Below are positions 1-5,032 of a stretch of DNA of 9,516 bases, piece after piece. This DNA comes from Acidimicrobiia bacterium (GTDB taxonomy: Bacteria; Actinomycetota; Acidimicrobiia; Acidimicrobiales; Ilumatobacteraceae), in NCBI GenBank assembly GCA_013815505.1, contig JACDGA010000042.1:1-9516 (forward strand). The letters run 5' to 3'. The notes beneath the pieces are model-generated. The model was not told the DNA's origin and searched no databases. It was given only the letters and a program-made list of their open reading frames with translations. Position 1 is the stretch's first letter, and each line of letters opens with the position of its first letter. The position numbers and the translations under genes were made by a program.

Positions 1-134
1 GGGTCGTAGAGGAACAGCGACGGATCGAGCTCGCGCAGCGCGGACGACGGGAACACGCCGCCTTCAATCGGGACCGTCACGGTCTTGCCGGTCCGGTCGT
101 CGGTGATCGTGATGGAGTCGGGCACGCGAGACAC
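1..134 (-). CDS. gltA: Citrate synthase, N-terminal fragment (runs off left edge)
   Basis: Only the first 44 codons are in the window. From a GTG at 134 the protein begins MSRVPDSITITDDRTGKTV and continues with a P-I-E-G-G segment and ends near F-L-Y-D-P. The pattern 'T-I-T-D-x-R-T-G-K ... L-P/V-P-I ... G-x-x-x-x-x-x-L-R ... Y-D-P' is that of the N-terminal strand-and-turn region of hexameric-type bacterial citrate synthases (oxaloacetate plus acetyl-CoA to citrate, entry step of the TCA cycle). An in-frame GTG at 125 is an alternative start that gives MPDSITITDD. The upstream GAGCAGG is a moderate ribosome binding site for the first GTG. No catalytic residue is in the fragment, so the identification rests on the N-terminal resemblance alone. 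It lies downstream of the PA2169-family gene on the same strand, separated by a strong GC hairpin. Confidence 0.72.
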   Translation of the reverse strand, partial: MSRVPDSITITDDRTGKTVTVPIEGGVFPSSALRELDPSLFLYD

Positions 135-159
135 GTTAGACCTGCTCGTTCGACCTCAC

Positions 160-196
160 CCCGCCGCGCGCTCGTCAACATTCCGCGCGCGGCGGG
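160..196 (-). terminator. 12-bp GC hairpin after the PA2169-family gene, candidate terminator
   Basis: Positions 160-171 (CCCGCCGCGCGC) and 185-196 are perfect reverse complements, with a 13-nt loop at 172-184. The hairpin begins 7 nt after the stop codon of the minus-strand gene at 203-652 and precedes the citrate synthase start. It is stable enough to separate the two transcripts, but there is no T-tract after it, so it is not a textbook intrinsic terminator. It could instead protect the 3' end of the upstream message. Confidence 0.45.
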
Positions 197-202
197 ACCG
201 GG

Positions 203-652
203 TCAGTCGGTGGAGGACGCGAGGGCGGCGACGGTGTCGCGGGCAGCGCGGATACCGGCCAGCTGGCGCTCGACGACCGCACGAAGATCTGCGGAGACGT
301 CGTCGTTGTCGAGTGCCTTCTCGTACTCGGTCACGGCATGGTCGTCGCCCTGCCTGGCGGCCTCGAGGACGGCCTCGGGGGTGTCTTTCGTCAGCGCGTC
401 GGTGAGGCTCATCCATCCGCGATGGAGCGCGGCCGCCACCGATCCCGAACGGTCGGGGTCGTCGCCGTAGGCGTTCGCCATGCCCTGGAGCTCGTCGGCG
501 AACGTCTGGCGCTGGGCCGACATCTCGTTGAACGTCGTCACGAGCGCCGGCTGATCGAGCTCACCGAGCTTCTCCGCGCCCTTCGCGTAGCCCTCACGTC
601 CATCTTCGAGGGTCTGGAGGAGGTCCTTCGTCACTGCTTCGTCTGTCGACAT
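203..652 (-). CDS. PA2169-family four-helix-bundle protein (DUF2383)
   Basis: The product is 149 aa and begins MSTDEAVTKDLLQTLEDGRE. It matches the PA2169 family (DUF2383 domain, ferritin-like four-helix bundle). Recognisable landmarks are an E-D-G-x-E-G-Y segment in helix 1 (about residues 17-22), the 'G-S-V-A-A-A-L-H-R-G-W' block near residues 70-80, and the 'L-R-A-V-V-E-R-Q' block near 123-130. The length is typical. The biochemical role of the family is unknown; members are often stress or stationary-phase proteins. The ATG at 652 is chosen over in-frame upstream starts because AAGGA lies at the right distance before it, and because an upstream extension would translate the 72-bp repeats. 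A SigF/SigB-like promoter (688-713) precedes it, which suggests control by general stress. Identification is strong; function remains unassigned. Confidence 0.88.
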   Translation of the reverse strand: MSTDEAVTKDLLQTLEDGREGYAKGAEKLGELDQPALVTTFNEMSAQRQTFADELQGMANAYGDDPDRSGSVAAALHRGWMSLTDALTKDTPEAVLEAARQGDDHAVTEYEKALDNDDVSADLRAVVERQLAGIRAARDTVAALASSTD

Positions 653-687
653 CACGTGTTCCTTGGTTGAGGGTGTAGAGGCGGACG

Positions 688-713
688 GTACCCCCGTCCA
701 GCCGGGCGAAACC
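688..713 (-). promoter_or_regulatory. SigF/SigB-like stress promoter of the PA2169-family gene
   Basis: On the minus strand GGTTT (709-713) is followed after exactly 15 nt by GGGTAC (688-693). This is the layout known for mycobacterial SigF-type promoters (GGTTT, about 15-17 nt, GGGTA). Transcription would begin near 681, giving a leader of roughly 30 nt that carries the AAGGA ribosome binding site of the gene starting at 652. The match and its placement are directly visible; use by a SigF-type factor is inferred. Confidence 0.55.
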
Positions 714-730
714 CTGAGCGACCGCGACGA

Positions 731-867
731 GGGAAGCGCCAGCGACGAGTCGCACGCGGCGCGAGGAGGAAGCGCAGCGGACGACGAGCCCGCCAGCAGT
801 ACGGGAAGCGCCAGCGACGAGTCGCAGGCGGCGCGAGGAGGAAGCGCAGCGGACGACGAACCCGCCA
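731..867. repeat. Tandem pair of 72-bp-period intergenic repeats
   Basis: The segment 731-795 recurs at 803-867 with a period of 72 bp. The two 65-bp copies differ at only two positions (C755 versus G827, G788 versus A860). Within each unit the reverse complement contains two related halves, one around CTCGTCGCTGGCGCTTCC and one around CTCGTCGTCCGCTGCGCTTC, so the unit itself looks like a diverged duplication. The pair sits between two minus-strand genes. Because the period is a multiple of three, all frames stay open, which creates a spurious 69-codon plus-strand frame and lengthens the minus-strand frame. I read it as an extragenic repeat of a family dispersed in the genome; a diverged partial copy lies at 3487-3510. 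Confidence 0.8.
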
Positions 868-868
868 T

Positions 869-2263
869 CTAAAGAGGCGTGTTGGCGTGCTTGCGCGGGG
901 GGAGGGTCTCGCGCTTGTCGGCGAGCATCGCCAGGGCGGCGGCCACCTCGCGGCGTGTCTCGCCCGGTTCGATGACGGCGTCGACGTAGCCGCGTTCGGC
1001 GGCGACGTACGGGTTGAGCAGGCGTTCGGCGTACTCGGTCTCGTACTCGGCGCGTGCTTCGGGGGTTGCCTTGCGCTGCAGGATCGCCGCGGCCTGGCCG
1101 GCGCCCATCACAGCGAGCTCGGCCCACGGCCATGCGAAGCAGATGTCGTTGCCCATCTCCTTCGAGTCCATGACGATGTACGCCCCGCCGTAGCTCTTGC
1201 GCAGGATGACGCAGATCCGTGGCACCGTCGCCTGCGCGTAGGCGAACACGAGCTGCGCGCCGTGACGGATCATTCCTCGCCACTCGAGGTCCTTGCCAGG
1301 GTAGAAGCCAGGCGTGTCGACGAGCGTGAGAATCGGGAGGTTGAACGAGTCGCAGAACGAGACGAACCGCGCCGCCTTCTGCGACGCCGGGATGTCGAGC
1401 GTGCCGGCGAGCGCGATCGGTTGGTTGGCGACCACGCCGATGGGTTGACCGCCGACGGTGGCGAGCGTGGTGACGACGTTCGCCGCCCACTGCGATCGCA
1501 GCTCCCACATCGACGCCTCGTCGACGATCGCAGCGATCACCCTGCGCACGTCGTAGCCACCGGTCGACGAGTCGGGGATCAGCGTGCCGGCCTCGTCGCA
1601 GTCGCGATCGACGGGATCGTCGTCGTCGAGACGGGCCGGTTCCTCGTCCGTGCTCGACGGCAGGTAGCAGAGCAACTCCTCGACGGCGGCGTGCGCAGCG
1701 GCGAGGTCGGGCACCACCGTCGTCGCCACCCCGGTGGTGCGGGCGTGGCTGGTGGCGCCACCCAGCTCGTGGGTCGGGATGCTGATGCCGGTGAACTCCT
1801 GCACCATCACGGGCCCCTGCATGAACGCATAGCTGCGCTCGGTCATGATGACAAGGTCGGCGAGCCCGATGAGCAGTGCGGGACCCGAGACAGCGGGGCC
1901 GTCGACGACCACGACGGTGGGGACGAGCCCCGAGCACGACGCCAGCGCCCGGGCGAGGCGCCCCCAGGCGTGAAGGGCCGGCATTCCCTCGACGATGTCG
2001 GCGCCGGTCGACGCCATGGTGACGACCAACGGGATGCGCGCCTCGCGCGCCGTCTCTGCGGCTGCTTCGAGCACGTGTGACGCATCCGACGACAGCGGCA
2101 CTCCGTGGAATCCCGATGACGTCTCACCGTGGACCTCCGCCCACACAACCGTGTGAGGCCCGACGACACGTGTCGCCGCGTCGGCAGGTCCGGGCACGCC
2201 GTGGCGCAGGTGCAGCCCGGCGGGTAACGGGGCGATCCCGGCGGGCGAGACGGTCTGGGCCAC
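869..2263 (-). CDS. Acyl-CoA carboxylase, carboxyltransferase (beta) subunit
   Basis: The product is 464 aa and transfers carboxyl from carboxybiotin to an acyl-CoA (acetyl- or propionyl-CoA type), feeding fatty-acid or methylmalonyl-CoA metabolism. The C-terminal half is canonical: V-D-T-P-G-F-Y-P-G (315-323), R-K-S-Y-G-G-A-Y-I-V-M (355-365), N-P-Y-V-A-A-E-R-G-Y-V-D (417-428), and the terminal L-P-P-R-K-H-A-N-T-P-L. Residue Ile363 is at the position that is Asp in propionyl-CoA-selective PccB and Ile in acetyl-accepting AccB of Streptomyces, so acetyl-CoA may be accepted. The N-terminal half is divergent and roughly 50 residues short (usual length 510-530), but keeps D-G-P-A-V-S-G-P-A-L-L (121-131). 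An acidic linker lies near 204-225. Start is GTG 2263; an in-frame TAG lies just upstream, so no longer start exists. CATAGT lies 8 nt before it, suggesting a leaderless mRNA. The biotin carboxylase partner is not in the window. Confidence 0.92.
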   Translation of the reverse strand: MAQTVSPAGIAPLPAGLHLRHGVPGPADAATRVVGPHTVVWAEVHGETSSGFHGVPLSSDASHVLEAAAETAREARIPLVVTMASTGADIVEGMPALHAWGRLARALASCSGLVPTVVVVDGPAVSGPALLIGLADLVIMTERSYAFMQGPVMVQEFTGISIPTHELGGATSHARTTGVATTVVPDLAAAHAAVEELLCYLPSSTDEEPARLDDDDPVDRDCDEAGTLIPDSSTGGYDVRRVIAAIVDEASMWELRSQWAANVVTTLATVGGQPIGVVANQPIALAGTLDIPASQKAARFVSFCDSFNLPILTLVDTPGFYPGKDLEWRGMIRHGAQLVFAYAQATVPRICVILRKSYGGAYIVMDSKEMGNDICFAWPWAELAVMGAGQAAAILQRKATPEARAEYETEYAERLLNPYVAAERGYVDAVIEPGETRREVAAALAMLADKRETLPPRKHANTPL

Positions 2264-2271
2264 GGGACCAC

Positions 2272-2300
2272 ACTATGACGCCGCACGGATGTGGCGTCGA
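2272..2300 (-). promoter_or_regulatory. Candidate leaderless promoter of the carboxylase gene
   Basis: On the minus strand TCGACG is followed after 17 nt by CATAGT (2272-2277), which ends 8 nt before the GTG start at 2263. Four of six bases match in each hexamer. With this spacing transcription would begin within about 2 nt of the start codon. The interval also contains an imperfect hairpin (GACGCC at 2277-2282 with GGCGTC at 2293-2298), which could alternatively be an attenuator or terminator after the LysR gene. Confidence 0.4.
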
Positions 2301-2317
2301 CGATCTGGCGGTGACCG

Positions 2318-3265
2318 CTACGAGGCGACGTGCTGACGGGCGAGGGGAAACGTGTCGTCGCCGAGGTGCACGCCGGGTTGGCGTGGCGCGTGCTGGGGGA
2401 GCACCTCGTGGAGCATCTCCTCGACGGCTCTCGTCGCAGCGTTGGCGGGCGGGCGGCGTCGGGTCGCCCAGGCGACGACACGCTGGGGAAGCTCGGGCAC
2501 ATTGACCCTGCCGAACTCGCCCCGATACCAGCGCGGGGCTGCAGTTGCCGGCACGATCGTCGGTCCGTAGCCGTCGAACGCCAACGACGCGAGCAGGCGC
2601 ACGCCGTCGATCTCCGCCTGCGCCTTCAGCGTCACGTCGTGCGCGAGGGCGGCCCGATCGAGCACCCTTCGCAGCGCCGAGCCCTTCGGTGGCAGCAGCA
2701 GCTCGATGTCGGCGAGGTCGGTGATCGACACCTCGCGTCGCCGGGCGAGCGGGTGATCCTTCGCCGTCACGAGCAGCAGATCCTCGGCGAACAGCGGGGA
2801 GAAGTTGAGTTCGGGATCGTCGACGGGCAGGTGCATGATCGCCGCGTCGAGGCGTCCCGAGATGAGGTGCGGCATCAACGCCGACGTGCTGCCCTCGACG
2901 ACGATCGGGTGGACGTTGGGATGCGTGCGCTCGACGGCGCCGAGCAGTACGGGCAGCAGCCACCGGGCGGTCGTGCCGATCGACCCGATGCGCGCCTCGC
3001 CGGCGACGTCGTGATCGGGGCTGGCGAGATCGGTGGTGATGTCGTCGAGCTCGCGCAGCACCCGTCGTGCGCCGTCGACGACGCGCACGCCGTCGTCAGT
3101 GAGCGAGCCGGACGACCGGTCGACGAGCTCGCAACCGAGCTCGCGCTCGAGCTTGGCGATGCGTCCCGACACGTTGGACTGCACCGTGAACAGCGCTCGC
3201 GCAGCGGCAGAGAACGATCCGTGGTCGGCGATGGCGACGAGCGCCGCGAGCTGCCGGATGTCCAT
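2318..3265 (-). CDS. LysR-type transcriptional regulator
   Basis: A protein of 315 aa with the standard LysR layout. An N-terminal winged helix-turn-helix (about residues 1-60) contains 'I-R-Q-L-A-A-L-V-A-I-A-D-H-G-S-F-S-A-A-A-R-A-L' followed by the recognition segment with Q-S-N-V-S-G-R-I-A-K-L-E-R-E-L-G. A linker helix and a periplasmic-binding-protein-like effector domain (about 90-290) follow, with G-R-L-D-A-A-I and P-L-A-R-R. The ligand is not deducible. The gene is upstream of the carboxylase gene on the same strand with a 54-bp gap, so the carboxylase is one candidate target. Start is ATG 3265; a GTG directly before it (3268) is an equal alternative. There is no ribosome binding site, and TATCTT lies 8 nt before the ATG, consistent with a leaderless transcript. 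Palindromes overlapping this promoter suggest autorepression, as is common in LysR proteins. Confidence 0.93.
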   Translation of the reverse strand: MDIRQLAALVAIADHGSFSAAARALFTVQSNVSGRIAKLERELGCELVDRSSGSLTDDGVRVVDGARRVLRELDDITTDLASPDHDVAGEARIGSIGTTARWLLPVLLGAVERTHPNVHPIVVEGSTSALMPHLISGRLDAAIMHLPVDDPELNFSPLFAEDLLLVTAKDHPLARRREVSITDLADIELLLPPKGSALRRVLDRAALAHDVTLKAQAEIDGVRLLASLAFDGYGPTIVPATAAPRWYRGEFGRVNVPELPQRVVAWATRRRPPANAATRAVEEMLHEVLPQHAPRQPGVHLGDDTFPLARQHVAS

Positions 3266-3273
3266 CACAGAAC

Positions 3274-3293
3274 AAGATACCGAGTATCCGGAT
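3274..3293. promoter_or_regulatory. Overlapping palindromes at the LysR promoter, candidate operator
   Basis: GATAC-CGA-GTATC (3276-3288) is a perfect inverted repeat, and ATCCGGAT (3286-3293) is a second palindrome that overlaps it. The first covers a minus-strand -10-like TATCTT (3274-3279) lying 8 nt before the ATG of the LysR gene. A dyad of 13 bp over the core promoter fits an autoregulatory LysR site. The promoter of the C-rich RNA starts only 8 bp away on the other strand, so binding could affect both directions. No good -35 is visible for the minus-strand promoter. Confidence 0.4.
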
Positions 3294-3300
3294 TGTCTAC

Positions 3301-3329
3301 TTGCCAGATCGCGTCAGCACGTGCATACT
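3301..3329 (+). promoter_or_regulatory. Housekeeping-type promoter of the C-rich small RNA
   Basis: TTGCCA (3301-3306) and CATACT (3324-3329) are separated by exactly 17 nt. They match the sigma-70-type consensus at five and four of six bases. The expected start is A3335 or A3336. No coding start lies within 230 nt downstream, and a strong terminator hairpin follows at 3427-3453, so the product is a short RNA. Confidence 0.6.
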
Positions 3330-3335
3330 TTCACA

Positions 3336-3457
3336 AGTAGAGATCTGAACGCGGTTGTTCCCCCCAGACTGCCGCTTCGGTAGAACCCGACCATCGGTTC
3401 CCCCAACCGACCGGGTTCAGGTTGAGAGGCCCCGCTTCCCCCAAGCGGGGCCTTTCC
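3336..3457 (+). ncRNA. C-rich-loop small RNA resembling actinobacterial 6C RNA
   Basis: About 120 nt between the promoter at 3301-3329 and the end of the terminator hairpin. Visible structure: a C6 run (3360-3365) in a region that can pair GAAC (3347-3350) with GTTC (3357-3360) and TCTG with CAGA; a small hairpin CTGCCG-CTT-CGGTAG (3369-3383); a compound stem GAACCCG (3383-3389) with CGGGTTC (3412-3418) enclosing TCGGTT-CCCCC-AACCGA (3394-3410); and an 11-bp hairpin with the same C5 loop (3427-3453) then TTT. The two hairpins share the loop context TT-CCCCC-AA. The 6C RNA family of actinobacteria is defined by tandem hairpins with exposed C-runs, the last acting as terminator. The loops here carry five Cs rather than six, so membership is probable but unproven. 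Such RNAs are thought to pair with G-rich ribosome binding sites of target messages. Confidence 0.62.
3427..3455 (+). terminator. Intrinsic terminator of the small RNA
   Basis: AGGCCCCGCTT (3427-3437) pairs perfectly with AAGCGGGGCCT (3443-3453) around a CCCCC loop, and TTT then CCCGTTCT follow. The stem is 11 bp with a short T-tract. It is also the second C-loop hairpin of the small RNA. Confidence 0.75.
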
Positions 3458-3486
3458 CGTTCTGGTGGTCTCGCTCGCTCGACTCC

Positions 3487-3510
3487 GGCTCGTCGCCGGC
3501 GCTTCCCTCG
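3487..3510. repeat. Diverged partial copy of the 72-bp repeat
   Basis: This 24-nt stretch (containing CGTCGCCGGCGCTTCCCTCG) matches the reverse complement of 728-751 at 22 of 24 positions. It lies in the non-coding space between the small-RNA terminator and the HAD/PlsC gene. A second intergenic occurrence supports the view that the 72-bp unit belongs to a dispersed extragenic repeat family. Confidence 0.5.
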
Positions 3511-3594
3511 CCGGTCGACACAGACCGCTGCACATCTGCACCGGCCGAAGCCTCACGATCCGGGTGTCATGGTTCGCCCGCCCGGCAGCGTCAC

Positions 3595-3600
3595 TATTCT
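3595..3600 (+). promoter_or_regulatory. -10 box placing transcription start at the HAD/PlsC start codon
   Basis: TATTCT matches the TATAAT consensus at four of six positions and ends 7 nt before the GTG at 3608, so transcription would start at about 3607. The -35 region (around 3573, TTCGCC) is weak. There is no ribosome binding site before the GTG, which fits a leaderless message and supports 3608 rather than the in-frame ATG at 3569 as the start. Confidence 0.45.
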
Positions 3601-3607
3601 CCCAACT

Positions 3608-5032
3608 GTGACGGGTGCCGCGTTCTTCGACCTCGACCGCACGCTGCTGAAGCGGGCGTCGGGGGAGGCGTTCTCCAACGCGATGCGCGTCGCCGGGATG
3701 GCGCCGCGCCGCGTGCCGGGCGAGGGGCTGCTGTACCGGCTGTTCAACACCATCGGCGAGAACGTGCCGGCGATGATGCTCGCCCGCCAGGCCGTCGTGT
3801 GGGCGAAGGGCAAGCCCCGCCAGTCCGTCGTCGACGTCGCCCGTGTCGCCGCCGACGAGCTGTTCGAGCTCGTGCAGCCGTTCGCCCACCTCGTCATCGC
3901 CGACCACCATCAGCACGGCCGGCCCGTCGTGCTCGCCACCACCAGCCCGTACGACATGGTCTCCCCGTTCGCCGAGAAGCTCGGCCTCGACGACGTCATC
4001 GCCACCCGCTACGGCGTCGACGACGACGGCACCTACGACGGCACGCTCGACGGCCACTTCGTGTGGTCCGCCGGGAAGCTGGCCGCCGTCGAGGAGTGGG
4101 CCGCCGCCAACGGCATCGATCTCGCCGAGAGTTACGCCTACTCGGACAGCGTGTACGACACGCCGCTGCTCGCCGCCGTGGGCTACCCGATGGTGGTCAA
4201 CCCGGACCCGCCGATGGTGGTGATGGCCGCCGCTCGCCGCTGGCCCGTGATGAGCCTCGACGTGCCGAAGGGCGTCCGCAAGCTGCCGTTCACGAGCATC
4301 GAGCTTCAGCGCGTGGCGCTGGCGTTCGCCCGACCCGAGCTGTTCCCGTATGCCCGCTTCGACATCGAGGGCGTCGACAAGATCCCGTCGAAGGGCGCCG
4401 GCATCGTCGTCGCCAACCACCGCAGCTACTTCGACATCTCTGCGCTCGCGATCACCGTCGCCCGCTCGGGGCGCACGGTGCGGTCGCTCGGCAAGAAGGA
4501 GGTTTTCGAGGCGCCGGTGATCGGACAACTCGCAGCGGCGATGGGTGGGATCCCCGTGAACCGTTCGAGTGGCTCCGACGAGCCGCTCGCCGCGGCGGCC
4601 GACGCCCTCGCCGGTGGCGAACTGGTGGCGATGATGCCCCAGGGCACCATCCCGCGAGGACCGGTCTTCTTCGAACCCGAGCTCAAGGGGCGTTGGGGCG
4701 CGGCGCGTCTCGCCGCGTTGACGAAGGCGCCCGTGATCCCGATCGGCCTGTGGGGAACCGACAAGGTGTGGCCGCGAGCGAGCCGCGTCCCCAATGTGCT
4801 CAACGTCAGCGACCCGCCACAGATCACCGTGCGCGTCGGCGATCCCGTCGAACTGAAGTACCGCTCGGCCGACGCCGACACGAAGCGGATCATGAAAGCG
4901 ATCTCGGCCCTGCTGCCGCCCGAGGCTCGCCGGGCGCACACGCCGACTGCCGAGGAGTTGGCAAGCACGTACCCGCCCGGCTACCGCGGTGACCCGCGAG
5001 CAGAATCCGAGCGCCGCCCTGGCACTGACTGA
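3608..5032 (+). CDS. Bifunctional HAD-IB phosphatase / PlsC-type acyltransferase
   Basis: A 474-aa fusion. The N-terminal domain is a HAD subfamily IB hydrolase: motif I F-F-D-L-D-R-T-L-L with D8, D10 and T12; motif II with T111-T112-S113; K157; motif III S-D-S-V-Y-D with D180 and D184. The C-terminal domain (about 225-440) is a 1-acylglycerol-3-phosphate acyltransferase: the H-X4-D box N-H-R-S-Y-F-D (H271, D276), G-G-I-P-V-N-R (313-319), P-Q-G-T-I-P-R-G (344-351) in place of the usual E-G-T-R block, and V-I-P-I-G (376-380). Fused HAD-PlsC proteins are known in actinobacteria (for example M. tuberculosis Rv2483c). The likely job is acylation of lysophosphatidate at the inner membrane face; the phosphatase substrate is unknown. 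GTG 3608 is preferred because homologues start just before the HAD motif and a -10 box lies 7 nt upstream; ATG 3569 is the alternative. The next gene overlaps its end. Confidence 0.9.
   Translation: MTGAAFFDLDRTLLKRASGEAFSNAMRVAGMAPRRVPGEGLLYRLFNTIGENVPAMMLARQAVVWAKGKPRQSVVDVARVAADELFELVQPFAHLVIADHHQHGRPVVLATTSPYDMVSPFAEKLGLDDVIATRYGVDDDGTYDGTLDGHFVWSAGKLAAVEEWAAANGIDLAESYAYSDSVYDTPLLAAVGYPMVVNPDPPMVVMAAARRWPVMSLDVPKGVRKLPFTSIELQRVALAFARPELFPYARFDIEGVDKIPSKGAGIVVANHRSYFDISALAITVARSGRTVRSLGKKEVFEAPVIGQLAAAMGGIPVNRSSGSDEPLAAAADALAGGELVAMMPQGTIPRGPVFFEPELKGRWGAARLAALTKAPVIPIGLWGTDKVWPRASRVPNVLNVSDPPQITVRVGDPVELKYRSADADTKRIMKAISALLPPEARRAHTPTAEELASTYPPGYRGDPRAESERRPGTD

Noticed and set aside
653..868. 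N-terminal extension of the PA2169-family protein to 221 aa
   Set aside because: The extension translates the repeat units and the promoter. The family length and the AAGGA site both support ATG 652.
663..872. Plus-strand frame of 69 codons over the 72-bp repeats
   Set aside because: It is kept open only by the repeat period being a multiple of three. It has no ribosome binding site, lies antisense to the leader of the 203-652 gene, and its composition is low-complexity (S, A, D, E, G).
3336..3457. tRNA or T-box reading of the structured region
   Set aside because: The stems do not form a cloverleaf, there is no CCA-compatible acceptor stem or anticodon arm, and no specifier-loop or T-box motif is visible.
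3569..3607. ATG 3569 as start of the HAD/PlsC protein
   Set aside because: It would add 13 residues that do not resemble the family's N-terminus, and its translation would cover the likely -10 box. There is no ribosome binding site before it.
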